Origin: Clostridium caldaquaticum
GTDB lineage: Bacteria; Bacillota; Clostridia; Clostridiales; Clostridiaceae
NCBI RefSeq assembly: GCF_023806125.1
Contig: NZ_JAMSKT010000006.1
Location: 90,418 to 154,417, forward strand
Direction: 5' to 3'
Length of the DNA: 64,000 bases
Positions within the stretch are counted from its first letter, which is position 1, and each line of letters begins with the position of its first letter. Below are positions 20,165 through 29,037 of this stretch, piece by piece. Below the pieces are notes generated by a model, which did no database searches, had not been told where the DNA came from, and saw only the letters and a program-made list of their open reading frames with translations. Made by a program: the position numbers and the translations under genes.

Positions 20165-20650
20165 TTGATTTATTATGATAGTTACAACTCACCTTTAGGT
20201 GAAATATTTGTAGTTGTGGATGCAGCTGGAGTTAATAGAATAGAACTTATAAAAGAGAATTGGTTGAAATTTATTGTAGATAAATCTATAAAAAGAGACT
20301 ATAATGCCTGTTTTGAAGTTATAAAACAATTAGATGAATATTTTTCAGGAAAAAGAAAGTATTTTCATTTAAAACTTTCTATTGAAGGTACAGAATTTCG
20401 TAAAAAAGTATGGGAGGCTTTAATAGACATACCTTATGGAGAAGTTGTGAGTTATTCCAGTATAGCAAAAACTATTGGAAACCCAAAAGCAGTGCGTGCA
20501 GTAGGTCAAGCAAATAGAGCTAATCCTTTGCCTATTATCATTCCTTGTCACAGAGTAATTGGTAAAGATAAAAGATTGGTTGGATATGCTGGTACAAGAA
20601 TAGATATAAAGAAAAAACTATTAAGATTAGAAGGAGTAAACTTAGTTTAA
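20165..20650 (+). CDS. ogt: Methylated-DNA-[protein]-cysteine S-methyltransferase
   Basis: This suicide enzyme takes the methyl group from O6-methylguanine. It has 161 residues from TTG 20165 (RBS TGGAGGAATT). The acceptor Cys128 lies in IPCHRVIG, and the DNA-binding helix-turn-helix with the arginine finger lies in KAVRAVGQANRANP. There is no Ada-type regulatory domain. Another in-frame start at 20150 falls inside the RBS. Confidence 0.93.
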   Translation: MIYYDSYNSPLGEIFVVVDAAGVNRIELIKENWLKFIVDKSIKRDYNACFEVIKQLDEYFSGKRKYFHLKLSIEGTEFRKKVWEALIDIPYGEVVSYSSIAKTIGNPKAVRAVGQANRANPLPIIIPCHRVIGKDKRLVGYAGTRIDIKKKLLRLEGVNLV

Positions 20651-20697
20651 AACTAGACTTAGTAATAAATCCATCAGTATATTTATTCTTATTATAG

Positions 20698-20726
20698 TTG
20701 ACAAAATTAGTCGGATTTGCTATTAT
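20698..20726 (+). promoter_or_regulatory. Promoter of iscR-iscS-iscU, possible autoregulatory site
   Basis: TTGACA (20698-20703) and TATTAT (20721-20726) are separated by 17 bp. The related motifs TAGTCGGA in the spacer and TAGTCAGA 26 bases downstream could be Rrf2-type operator halves, which is inference. Confidence 0.6.
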
Positions 20727-20772
20727 ATTTTTGAATCAATAGTCAGACACTTCGACTTGAAGGAGTGATTTA

Positions 20773-21198
20773 ATGAAACTATCTACAAAAGGACGTTATG
20801 GTGTAAAAGCTATGGTAGATTTGGCTATCCACTATGGAGGAGCTCCTGTGTCTATCAAAAATATATCTGAAAGACAAAATATATCAGAATATTATCTTGA
20901 GCAGTTATTTTCACCATTAAGAAAAGCAAATTTAATTAAGAGTATAAGAGGGGCACAAGGTGGCTATGTGCTAAGTAAAGCTCCTAAAGATATAACCATA
21001 GCTGAAATTATGGAAATACTTGAAGGACCTATTGAAATTTCAAATTGTTTAGAAGAAACTAGCTGCAATAATGTAGATTGTTGTGCTACACGACTGCTGT
21101 GGGCAAAAATTAAGAATAGTATAGATAGCGTTACAAAGTCTACTACGCTGCAGGATATTCTTGATGATTATAATAATATGAATTCTGCTAACCAATAA
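20773..21198 (+). CDS. iscR: Rrf2-family iron-sulfur cluster regulator IscR
   Basis: This 141-residue winged-helix regulator has an Rrf2 N-terminus (MKLSTKGRYGVKAMVDLA) and cysteines at 92, 98 and 103/104 that can hold a [2Fe-2S] cluster. It is the first gene of an operon with a cysteine desulfurase and a scaffold protein, so it most likely senses cluster supply and represses its own promoter. Confidence 0.9.
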   Translation: MKLSTKGRYGVKAMVDLAIHYGGAPVSIKNISERQNISEYYLEQLFSPLRKANLIKSIRGAQGGYVLSKAPKDITIAEIMEILEGPIEISNCLEETSCNNVDCCATRLLWAKIKNSIDSVTKSTTLQDILDDYNNMNSANQ

Positions 21199-21211
21199 GG
21201 AGTGAAAGGAC

Positions 21212-22396
21212 ATGAATAAACCTATATACATGGATTATGCTGCTACAACTTTTGTTAAACCTGAAGTTTTGGAAGAAATGCTACCTTATTTTACTGAGCA
21301 CTTCGGAAACCCGTCTTCTATATATGCATTATCTAGAGAAACTAAAAAAGCTATTGATAAAGCTAGAGACAGAGTGGCAAAAGCAATAAATGCTGAAAGC
21401 AATGAAATATATTTCACTGGTGGAGGTTCTGAAGCTGATAATTGGGCTTTAAAAGGAGTAGCTTTTGCAAATAAAAATAAAGGTAACCATATTATTACTA
21501 CAAAAATAGAACATCATGCTATACTACATGCATGTGAATACTTGCAGAAAAATGGATTTGAAGTTACATATCTGCCAGTTGATGAATATGGTTTTGTTAA
21601 AATAGAAGATTTAAAAAAAGCTATTACAGATAAGACTATTTTGATATCAATTATGTTTGCGAATAATGAAATCGGAACTATTCAACCTATAAAGGAAATC
21701 GGTAAACTTTGCAGGGATAGAAAAATATTATTTCATACAGATGCTGTGCAAGCAATTGGGAATATACCAGTAGATGTTAAAGATATGAATATTGATTTAA
21801 TGTCAATGGCTGCTCATAAAATATATGGACCAAAGGGTACTGGCGCTCTCTATATAAGAAGGGGAGTAAAAATAGATAATTTGATACATGGTGGAGGACA
21901 GGAAAGAGCAAGAAGAGCTGGAACAGAAAATGTTGCAGGAATAGTAGGTTTTGGTAAAGCTTGTGAGCTTGCAACTGCTGATATGGAAAAACATGCAGAG
22001 CGATTAATAAAACTTAGAGATAGATTAATAAATGGACTGTTAAAGATACCATATTCCAGGTTAAATGGGCCATATAAGGAAGGAAGGCTTCCTGGAAATG
22101 TTAATATATGTTTTAAATTTATTGAAGGTGAAGCTATACTTCTTCTTTTAGATAGTATGGGAATATGTGCATCTAGCGGTAGTGCATGTACATCAGGTTC
22201 TCTTGATCCTTCTCATGTACTTTTAGCTATTGGGCTTCCGCATGAAATTGCGCATGGATCTTTAAGACTTAGCTTAGGTGACAAAAATACAGAAGAAGAG
22301 GTTGATTATGTAATCGAAACTGTAGAAAAAGTAGTTTTTAGACTTAGAGAAATGTCTCCACTTTGGGATGACTTTTTAAAGAAAGGAGAACAATAA
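21212..22396 (+). CDS. iscS: Cysteine desulfurase (IscS/NifS)
   Basis: This PLP enzyme takes sulfur from cysteine for Fe-S clusters. In the 394 residues, the PLP lysine lies in AAHKIYGPKG and the persulfide cysteine in the mobile loop CASSGSACTSGS. It starts 13 bases after iscR and lies three bases before the scaffold gene. The IscS-type (group I) loop is present. Clostridial annotations often call it NifS. Confidence 0.94.
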   Translation: MNKPIYMDYAATTFVKPEVLEEMLPYFTEHFGNPSSIYALSRETKKAIDKARDRVAKAINAESNEIYFTGGGSEADNWALKGVAFANKNKGNHIITTKIEHHAILHACEYLQKNGFEVTYLPVDEYGFVKIEDLKKAITDKTILISIMFANNEIGTIQPIKEIGKLCRDRKILFHTDAVQAIGNIPVDVKDMNIDLMSMAAHKIYGPKGTGALYIRRGVKIDNLIHGGGQERARRAGTENVAGIVGFGKACELATADMEKHAERLIKLRDRLINGLLKIPYSRLNGPYKEGRLPGNVNICFKFIEGEAILLLLDSMGICASSGSACTSGSLDPSHVLLAIGLPHEIAHGSLRLSLGDKNTEEEVDYVIETVEKVVFRLREMSPLWDDFLKKGEQ

Positions 22397-22399
22397 GAA

Positions 22400-22825
22400 A
22401 TGTATAGCGAGAAAGTTATGGATCATTTTATGAATCCAAGAAATGTAGGAGAAATTGTTGATGCTGATGGTGTTGGAGAAGTTGGAAATGCTAAATGTGG
22501 AGACATAATGAAAGTGTATCTTAAAATAGAAAATAATATAGTAGTTGATGCAAAATTTAAAACTTTTGGATGTGGTTCTGCTATAGCTTCTTCAAGTATG
22601 GCAACAGAGCTTATAAAAGGAAAAACTATTGAAGAGGCTTGGAAGCTTACAAATAAAGCTGTTGCTGAAGCACTTGATGGTCTTCCACCTGTAAAAATGC
22701 ACTGTTCAGTTCTTGCAGAGGAAGCTATTCATAAGGCTATCAACAATTACAGAATTTCAAAAGGTTTGGAACCTTGGGATTACAAAGAACATAATGATAT
22801 ACATGAAGAGGTTCATGGAGAATAG
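22400..22825 (+). CDS. iscU: Fe-S cluster scaffold protein IscU/NifU N-terminal type
   Basis: In this 141-residue scaffold the three cluster cysteines lie in GNAKCGD, KTFGCGSA and KMHCSVLAEEAI, together with the nearby Asp of CGD. It is a single-domain NifU-like protein without the C-terminal thioredoxin-like NFU domain. It is the last gene of the isc operon and is followed by a terminator. Confidence 0.94.
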   Translation: MYSEKVMDHFMNPRNVGEIVDADGVGEVGNAKCGDIMKVYLKIENNIVVDAKFKTFGCGSAIASSSMATELIKGKTIEEAWKLTNKAVAEALDGLPPVKMHCSVLAEEAIHKAINNYRISKGLEPWDYKEHNDIHEEVHGE

Positions 22826-22828
22826 ATA

Positions 22829-22866
22829 AAAAATATAACTCTTTACAGGGTTATATTTTTTTATTT
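22829..22866 (+). terminator. Terminator of the isc operon
   Basis: AAATATAAC (from 22831) pairs with GTTATATTT (from about 22850), followed by a T run. Confidence 0.7.
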
Positions 22867-22924
22867 TAGGGGAAAATATATAGATAGGTATATTTTAAAA
22901 TCTATGAATTAATTGAGGTTAAAA

Positions 22925-23434
22925 ATGTTTAGAAGCAAGGATTTTATTTTAATGGACGTTATAGATATACACGGTAAAAAAATAGGTTTTGTAAAGGATA
23001 TAATAATAGATTTTCACAATGGAGAAGTTAATGGAGTTGTAGTTTCTTCCTACAGGCTTTTTCAAAAAAACATAAATGTACTCAGAGAAAATATTATATC
23101 TTTTAATAAATCAATGGTTATAAGAGGATGGAATAAAGAATCATATCTTAAATTTTCAAACATTAAAGATATGGATATTATAAATAAATATGGAGATGTT
23201 ATAGGAATAACTGAAGATATATTGTTTCATGAGTTTACATTTAAAATTCATGGTATTATAGTATCTACTGGATTAATCAAAAATATTATTTCTGGAAAGA
23301 AAATTTTGCTTACAAATAGTCTAATATTGGGTGAGAAAAACATGCTGTATTATAAAGATAAAAGTAATATTGATTTTGTGAGTGTTCCACATAAATTGTT
23401 TACGGAAGTTGGATGTTATGAAAAAGATATATAG
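22925..23434 (+). CDS. PRC-barrel domain protein
   Basis: This 169-residue protein has two PRC-barrel-like repeats. The first is at about 1-75 (VIDIHGKKIGFVKDIIID) and the second at about 80-150 (IINKYGDVIGITEDILF). PRC-barrels are small beta-barrels that mediate protein or RNA contacts; no enzyme motif is present. Its stop overlaps the start of the AI-2E-type permease gene by 17 bases, so the two are translated together. The function is unknown. Confidence 0.75.
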   Translation: MFRSKDFILMDVIDIHGKKIGFVKDIIIDFHNGEVNGVVVSSYRLFQKNINVLRENIISFNKSMVIRGWNKESYLKFSNIKDMDIINKYGDVIGITEDILFHEFTFKIHGIIVSTGLIKNIISGKKILLTNSLILGEKNMLYYKDKSNIDFVSVPHKLFTEVGCYEKDI

Positions 23435-24431
23435 ATATTTATTAGTACTTATAATACTTTTTACAATTATATACATTTCGCTTAAAAGTCCAATTCTAAA
23501 AGAGGTGTATTATTTAATATTTATCTCTTTTATAATAGCTTATTCAATTAGGCCATTAATAAAAATACTAGTAGAAAAGGGTATAAGTAGAAAATTATCG
23601 GCCGTTTTAGTATTAGTTATTTTTATAGTACTTTTCCTTGGGACTTTTGTTATAATAATACCTTCTATTTTTAAAGAAAGTTTATATATTAGTAATACCT
23701 TTGGAAAAATACAAACAATTATTGATGGATTATATCTAAAAATAAAACCACTTAGCAATAATAAAACAATTTACGCAATATTAGATACACTATATTCCAA
23801 TTCAAATAAGATGATTATAGATTTGTTTAACAAAATATTATCAGGAGCCTTCAGCCTAGGAGAAAATATGCTTTCTCTGGCTGTTATTCCAATTTTAGTA
23901 TATTATTTTTTAGCAGATAGTGAAATTATAGCTAACAGAATGATTATGTTTTTTCCAGCTAATTTCAGATGTATAATTAAGAAGATAGTAGAAGATATAG
24001 ACAAAATGCTGGGGCGATATATTATAAGTCAGTTTATTCTATGTGCTATAATAGGAATATGTACATTTATTGTCCTAATAATTTTAAAAGTAGATTTTCC
24101 AATATTATTATCATTATTAAATGCATTGTTTAATATTATTCCATACTTTGGACCATTATTTGGAGCAATTCCTGCAATTTTAGTGGCGCTTTTGTCTTCT
24201 GTTAAAACAGCAATATGGACAGCAGTTTGTCTTTATTTTATACAGCAAGTAGAGGGTGATATTATATCACCTAAAATTACAGGGGACAGTATAAATATGC
24301 ATCCGCTGTTAGTTATCATACTTCTTTTGATAGGCAGTAAAGTAGGCGGATTTTTAGGCATGGTTTTAGCAGTGCCAATTGGAGTTATAATAAAAATACT
24401 CTATGAAGATTTTAATTACTATTTATTTTAG
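23418..24431 (+). CDS. AI-2E family transporter (PerM/YueF-like permease)
   Basis: This 337-residue integral membrane protein has about seven or eight helices, and the family motifs LNALFNIIPYFGPLFGAIP and GDSINMHPL are visible. The ATG at 23418 overlaps the upstream gene; a longer frame from 23382 lies within that gene. Members have been linked to autoinducer-2 export, Na+/H+ antiport and general solute export, so the substrate stays open. Confidence 0.82.
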   Translation: MKKIYRYLLVLIILFTIIYISLKSPILKEVYYLIFISFIIAYSIRPLIKILVEKGISRKLSAVLVLVIFIVLFLGTFVIIIPSIFKESLYISNTFGKIQTIIDGLYLKIKPLSNNKTIYAILDTLYSNSNKMIIDLFNKILSGAFSLGENMLSLAVIPILVYYFLADSEIIANRMIMFFPANFRCIIKKIVEDIDKMLGRYIISQFILCAIIGICTFIVLIILKVDFPILLSLLNALFNIIPYFGPLFGAIPAILVALLSSVKTAIWTAVCLYFIQQVEGDIISPKITGDSINMHPLLVIILLLIGSKVGGFLGMVLAVPIGVIIKILYEDFNYYLF

Positions 24432-24483
24432 AAAAATAGTTTCCATATATTTAGTTAATACTTTATGGTTACATTACAACATA

Positions 24484-24512
24484 TTGACATGTGAAAAATT
24501 TTAACTTATAAT
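24484..24512 (+). promoter_or_regulatory. Consensus promoter for the T-box/alaS transcript
   Basis: TTGACA (24484-24489) and TATAAT (24507-24512) are separated by 17 bp, both full consensus. Confidence 0.8.
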
Positions 24513-24519
24513 TTTTATG

Positions 24520-24742
24520 AATTATATATGAAGGCTATGATGAGAAGGAGTAAATTTATCTGTACATTTAGAGAGGAAGTGGGTGGTGAAAACTTCTTGG
24601 TGGATATTTTGAAGCAGTCTCGGAGTCATATATGTTAAAGTGATACAATTATTTTGTAGTAAATCTAAGTTCTACAATTGTATAATTAGGGTGGTACCGC
24701 GGATAACTTTCGTCCCTTTTGGGAATTGAAAGTTTTTTTATT
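24520..24742 (+). promoter_or_regulatory. T-box riboswitch of alaS with leader terminator
   Basis: The invariant T-box AGGGTGGTACCGCGG lies at 24688-24702. Stem I begins near 24530 with the AGTA-type internal loop and the distal motifs AGAGAG and GGTG. A GCA triplet at 24614-24616, followed by a purine, is a candidate alanine specifier. The terminator has its stem at 24705-24716 pairing with 24721-24734, followed by a T run. Uncharged tRNA(Ala) should pair with the T-box and allow read-through into alaS. This explains the 345-bp gap before alaS. Confidence 0.9.
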
Positions 24743-24776
24743 TTACTTAAACTAAAATAAATATGGAGGAATTTAT

Positions 24777-27416
24777 ATGAAAAAAATGGGTTTAAACGAA
24801 GTAAGAGAAGCATATTTAAGTTTTTTTGAGAGTAAAAATCATTTAAGGTTATCTAGCTTTTCACTTATACCTCAAGGTGATAAAAGCTTACTTTTAATAA
24901 ATGCAGGTATGGCTCCTTTAAAGCCTTATTTTACAGGACTTCAAGTCCCACCCAGTAAAAGAATTACTACCTGTCAAAAATGCATAAGAACAGGAGATAT
25001 TGATAATGTAGGCAAAACTTCAAGACATGGAACTTTTTTTGAAATGCTTGGTAACTTTTCATTTGGAGATTATTTTAAGGAGGAAGTTATTCCTTGGGCT
25101 TGGGAGTTTGTAACAGAAGTGTTGCAAATACCGAAGGATAAGCTTTATGTAACAATTTATTTAGAAGATGATGAAGCATATGATATTTGGTGCAAATCTA
25201 CAGATATTGATCCATCACGTATTTTTAGATTAGGGAAAGAAGATAATTTTTGGGAAATCGGTCAAGGACCTTGTGGACCATGCTCAGAAATACATTACGA
25301 CAGAGGGAATGGCAAAGTAAATACTCTTGAAGATTTTATAAAAGCTGCAGAAGAAGATAGAATAGTTGAGTTTTGGAATTTAGTATTTACTCAATTTGAT
25401 AAAGACGAAGAAGGAATATATCACAAGCTTCCTAATCCTAATATAGATACAGGTATGGGATTAGAAAGAATTGCTACAATAATGCAAGGTGTAAACAGCA
25501 TTTTTGAAGTAGATACTATTAAAAGCATATTAGATGAAGTATGTAGAATATCAAATAGCAAATATGGAGAAGATTACAATAAAGATGTTTCAATAAGAAT
25601 AATAACTGATCATGTTAGAAGTATGACTTTTATGATTTGTGATGGCGTTCTTCCATCTAATGAAGGAAGAGGTTATGTACTTAGAAGAATTTTAAGAAGA
25701 GCTGCGAGACATGGAAGATTGTTAGGTATAAGTAAAACATTTTTATATAATTTATGCGAAACAGTTATAAATGCTTCAAAAGGTGCCTATGGTGAATTAG
25801 AAGAAAAAAGAGAATATATTAAAAAAGTTATTAAATTAGAGGAAGAAAGATTTGAAGAAACTATAGACAGTGGTATTCAGATTTTAAAAGATTTTATATG
25901 TGAGCTTGAGCATAAAGGAACAAATACACTTTCAGGAAGCAATGCCTTTAAGCTGTATGATACTTATGGATTTCCATTAGAACTTACCTTGGAAATATTA
26001 GAAGAAAAAGGTTTTAAAGTTGATGTAGAAGGCTTTAATCATGAAATGAAAAATCAAAGAGAACGAGCTAGAGCTGCTAGAGAACAATCTAATTATATGG
26101 GAAGTGAAGAAAGCATTTTAGATAAAATATCTGTAGATTTAAATACTGATTTTGTAGGATACCAAAACCTTGCTTGTAACTCAGTTGTAGAACTTTTAAT
26201 TAAGGAAGACGAATTTATAAAATCCTTAAATAGTGGAGAAAAAGGCATTATCATTACAAGAGAGACACCATTTTATGCTGAAATGGGAGGGCAAGTAGGA
26301 GATAAAGGTATTATTTATGGACATAATTTTAAGGCAGAGGTTTTAGATTGTAAGAAGAATGTTTCAGGTAAAATACTTCATTTTGTCAATGTATTAGAAG
26401 GTAGTGTTGAAACAGGTTGCAATGTTTCTTTAGAAGTGGATAAAAATAGAAGAGATAACATTAGAAAAAATCATACTGCAACCCATATCCTTCATAAAGC
26501 TTTAAAGCTAGTGCTTGGAGATCATGTTAATCAAGCAGGTTCATATGTTGATAGCTTAAGGTTACGATTTGACTTTACGCATTTTAGTGAAGTAAGCTAT
26601 GAGGAACTAAAAAAGATAGAAGATATAGTAAATGAGAATATAATGAAAGTTTATAATGTTGTAACAGATGTAATGACTATAGATGAAGCAAAGCAAAGTG
26701 GTGCAGTAGCGTTGTTTGACGAAAAGTATCAAGATGAAGTCAGAGTAGTATCTGTAGGTGATTTCAGCAAGGAACTTTGTGGTGGAACACATGTACAAAA
26801 TTCTGGAGAAATAGGATTATTTAAAATTGTTTCAGAATCAGGAGTTGCAGCTGGTATAAGAAGAATAGAAGCTGTTACTGGGTTTAATGCATTATCTTTT
26901 ATAGAAGAAAAAAATAATTTATTAAAAGAAGCTGCAGCTGCACTTAGATGTTCAGAGAAAGACTTAATAAACAAAATAAATTTAGAGTTAGTTGAGTTAA
27001 AAGAGAAAGAAAAGGAAATAATAGAGCTAAGAAGAAAGCTTGTAGGTTCAGTTGAAGAAGAAGTATTAAATAGCTTAAGAGAGATTAAAGGAATTAAGTT
27101 TATTGCTGCTTCACTTAAAGATATTGATAGCGACTCTCTTAGAAACTTAGCAGATAAAATAAGGGATAGAATAACTGATGGTGTGGTTGTTTTAGGAAGT
27201 AGTTTTGAAGGCAGGGTACAGTTTGTAGCAATGGCCTCAAAATCTGTTTTAAACAAAGGAGTACACTGCGGAAAAATAGTTAAAGAAATTGCAGCTATAG
27301 CAGGAGGCGGAGGCGGTGGAAGGCCTGACATGGCTCAAGCTGGAGGAAAACTTGTAGAAAAACTGGATGAAGCTATAGGTAGTGTAGAAGCAATATTGGA
27401 ATCTTTGGTTAAATAG
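24777..27416 (+). CDS. alaS: Alanyl-tRNA synthetase
   Basis: This 879-residue class II synthetase has the class II core at about 1-240 ([11 protein letters not shown]; motif 2 near [18 protein letters not shown]) and a tRNA-recognition domain. The editing domain has HTATH (H566, H570) and CGGTH (C668, H672) that bind zinc for clearing Ser-tRNA(Ala). The C-terminal C-Ala domain ends in a glycine-rich [15 protein letters not shown]. All parts are intact. Expression is controlled by the T-box leader. Confidence 0.97.
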   Translation: MKKMGLNEVREAYLSFFESKNHLRLSSFSLIPQGDKSLLLINAGMAPLKPYFTGLQVPPSKRITTCQKCIRTGDIDNVGKTSRHGTFFEMLGNFSFGDYFKEEVIPWAWEFVTEVLQIPKDKLYVTIYLEDDEAYDIWCKSTDIDPSRIFRLGKEDNFWEIGQGPCGPCSEIHYDRGNGKVNTLEDFIKAAEEDRIVEFWNLVFTQFDKDEEGIYHKLPNPNIDTGMGLERIATIMQGVNSIFEVDTIKSILDEVCRISNSKYGEDYNKDVSIRIITDHVRSMTFMICDGVLPSNEGRGYVLRRILRRAARHGRLLGISKTFLYNLCETVINASKGAYGELEEKREYIKKVIKLEEERFEETIDSGIQILKDFICELEHKGTNTLSGSNAFKLYDTYGFPLELTLEILEEKGFKVDVEGFNHEMKNQRERARAAREQSNYMGSEESILDKISVDLNTDFVGYQNLACNSVVELLIKEDEFIKSLNSGEKGIIITRETPFYAEMGGQVGDKGIIYGHNFKAEVLDCKKNVSGKILHFVNVLEGSVETGCNVSLEVDKNRRDNIRKNHTATHILHKALKLVLGDHVNQAGSYVDSLRLRFDFTHFSEVSYEELKKIEDIVNENIMKVYNVVTDVMTIDEAKQSGAVALFDEKYQDEVRVVSVGDFSKELCGGTHVQNSGEIGLFKIVSESGVAAGIRRIEAVTGFNALSFIEEKNNLLKEAAAALRCSEKDLINKINLELVELKEKEKEIIELRRKLVGSVEEEVLNSLREIKGIKFIAASLKDIDSDSLRNLADKIRDRITDGVVVLGSSFEGRVQFVAMASKSVLNKGVHCGKIVKEIAAIAGGGGGGRPDMAQAGGKLVEKLDEAIGSVEAILESLVK

Positions 27417-27462
27417 TGTACTTTTTTAAAAATATAGTTTATAATATATTTAAGCATACCTA

Positions 27463-27482
27463 TTATCATTTGAGAATGATAA
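27463..27482 (+). repeat. Perfect inverted repeat before the ireB RBS
   Basis: TTATCATT (27463-27470) and AATGATAA (27475-27482) flank TGAG. It could be a short hairpin in the leader or an operator. It does not fit the Fur 7-1-7 pattern. Confidence 0.5.
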
Positions 27483-27501
27483 GAAGAGGGGTGAGAAAGC
27501 A

Positions 27502-27759
27502 ATGGGGAACATTAATGAAAATACAATACAATTCGATTTTTCAAAAGATAAAAAGGATTTGACAAAAGAAATTTTAAACGAAGTATATAATTCTTTGATA
27601 AAAAAGGGATATAACCCTGTAAATCAGTTAGTGGGTTATTTGATTTCTGGTGATCCTACCTATATAACTAATTATAATGGTGCTAGAGCTTTAGTTAGGA
27701 AACTGGAAAGAGATGAAATTCTTGAGGAAGTGTTAAAAGCTTATCTAGGAATAAAATAA
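27502..27759 (+). CDS. ireB: IreB family regulatory phosphoprotein (UPF0297)
   Basis: This 85-residue DUF965 protein includes [19 protein letters not shown] and ends in [12 protein letters not shown], both conserved. In Enterococcus faecalis the homologue is phosphorylated by the Ser/Thr kinase IreK and affects cephalosporin resistance. It stands first in the ireB-ruvX-DUF1292-Fur block, as in most Firmicutes. A terminator follows, so the gene may be transcribed partly on its own. Confidence 0.92.
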   Translation: MGNINENTIQFDFSKDKKDLTKEILNEVYNSLIKKGYNPVNQLVGYLISGDPTYITNYNGARALVRKLERDEILEEVLKAYLGIK

Positions 27760-27786
27760 AAATGCCCTTATTGGGCATTTTTATTT
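27760..27786 (+). terminator. Terminator after ireB
   Basis: AAATGCCC (27760-27767) pairs with GGGCATTT (27773-27780) over TTATT, with a T-rich tail. Confidence 0.8.
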
Positions 27787-27817
27787 TAACTCTACACATA
27801 ATAAAAGGAGAAAATAT

Positions 27818-28231
27818 ATGAGAATATTAGGGTTAGACGTTGGGGATAAAACTATTGGTGTTGCCATTAGTGATCCGTTAGGACTTACAGCACAAGGTAT
27901 TAAAACTATAAGTAGAAAATCTAAAAAAACAGATTTAGAAGAGTTAAGAGAAATTTGCAGACAATATGAAGTTGATACAATTGTAGTAGGATTGCCCAAA
28001 AATATGAATGGTACAGTAGGCACTCAAGGTGAAAAAGTTATTGCATTTTGTGAGTATATAAAAGAAAATATTAATATTCCTCTAAAGATGTGGGATGAAA
28101 GACTTACTACAGTAGCTGCTCATCGTGTAATGCTTGAGGCTGATTTATCTAGATCTAAAAGAAAAAAGCTAGTAGATAAGATAGCTGCTACATATATACT
28201 TCAAGGATATTTAGACAGTATATCAAAATAA
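27818..28231 (+). CDS. ruvX: Putative pre-16S rRNA nuclease YqgF/RuvX
   Basis: This 137-residue RNase H-fold protein carries the N-terminal acidic motif [22 protein letters not shown] and the DERLTT stretch. The family helps process the 16S rRNA 5' end; the Holliday-junction name is historical. RBS AAAGGAG. Confidence 0.93.
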   Translation: MRILGLDVGDKTIGVAISDPLGLTAQGIKTISRKSKKTDLEELREICRQYEVDTIVVGLPKNMNGTVGTQGEKVIAFCEYIKENINIPLKMWDERLTTVAAHRVMLEADLSRSKRKKLVDKIAATYILQGYLDSISK

Positions 28232-28273
28232 TTTTTAAAATAATGATAAATGTAAAAAAGGAGAGAAAGATTT

Positions 28274-28537
28274 ATGGAAAATGATATAAGCACAATAGTT
28301 CTTACTGATGAGAATGGTGAAGAAAAAGAATTCGATGTTATAACAAAATTAGATATTGAAGATAAGGAATATGTTATTGTAGTTCCTTCTGATGAAGAGA
28401 ACGTAGATGCTATAGCACTTAGAATTGAAAAAGATGAAGATGGTAATGATGTTTTAGTAACTATAGACGATGATGATGAGTTTGCTATGGTTTCTGAAGC
28501 TTATGAATTAATTTTTTCTGACGAAGAATTAAACTAA
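28274..28537 (+). CDS. DUF1292 domain protein (YrzB-like)
   Basis: This is an acidic 87-residue protein rich in Asp and Glu with the DUF1292 pattern ITLTDENGEEKEF-like start and YVIVVPSDEE. Its function is unknown. The position between ruvX and a Fur-family gene is conserved in clostridia. It starts at ATG 28274 behind AAAGGAGAGA. Confidence 0.88.
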   Translation: MENDISTIVLTDENGEEKEFDVITKLDIEDKEYVIVVPSDEENVDAIALRIEKDEDGNDVLVTIDDDDEFAMVSEAYELIFSDEELN

Positions 28538-28555
28538 TAAAAGCGAGGTTTTATA

Positions 28556-29008
28556 ATGTCAAAGCTATCTCCAAGTGAAATAGAAAGTTTAAAGAGCAAT
28601 CTTAAAGAAAAAGGTTATAAGTTAACTCCTCAAAGGAGAGCGATTGTTGATATTATAATAAGAAATGAAGGAAGCCACTTAACTACAGAAGAGTTATATG
28701 ATTTAGTTAAAGTGGAATGTCCTGAAATTGGTTTAGCTACCGTTTATAGAACCATACAATTATTAGAAGAACTTGGAGTAGTTAGCAAGTTGGATTTAAA
28801 TGATGGATGTTATAGGTATGAATTAGTACATGAAGCTGAAAGTCATCACCATCATCACTTAATTTGCAACAATTGTGGAAAGGTTATAGAGGTTGAAGGT
28901 GATTTGTTAGAAGTATTAGAGCATGAAATTGAAAGTAAATATAATTTTAAGATAAAAAATCATAGTGTAAAATTTTACGGAATATGTGAGAATTGCCATA
29001 AAAGATAA
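28556..29008 (+). CDS. Fur-family metal/peroxide-responsive repressor
   Basis: This 150-residue winged-helix regulator has the DNA-binding domain at about 15-85 (LTPQRRAIVDII, GLATVYRTIQLL). The metal-binding stretch contains five consecutive histidines and two CxxC motifs (CNNC, CENC) for a structural zinc. Members of this family include Fur, PerR and Zur. The His-rich loop and the position before RNase J do not decide between them, so no symbol is given. Confidence 0.9.
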   Translation: MSKLSPSEIESLKSNLKEKGYKLTPQRRAIVDIIIRNEGSHLTTEELYDLVKVECPEIGLATVYRTIQLLEELGVVSKLDLNDGCYRYELVHEAESHHHHHLICNNCGKVIEVEGDLLEVLEHEIESKYNFKIKNHSVKFYGICENCHKR

Positions 29009-29037
29009 TATACAAAATAATGAAAAGGAGGGTAGCT

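Noticed and set aside
26729..27331. Minus-strand 200-residue ORF within alaS
   Set aside because: It is an antisense shadow of the conserved alaS C-terminal region, with a proline run that mirrors the glycine run of AlaS.
27463..27482. Fur box in front of ireB
   Set aside because: The arms are in the reverse order to the TGATAAT-N-ATTATCA consensus, so only an uncharacterised dyad is reported.
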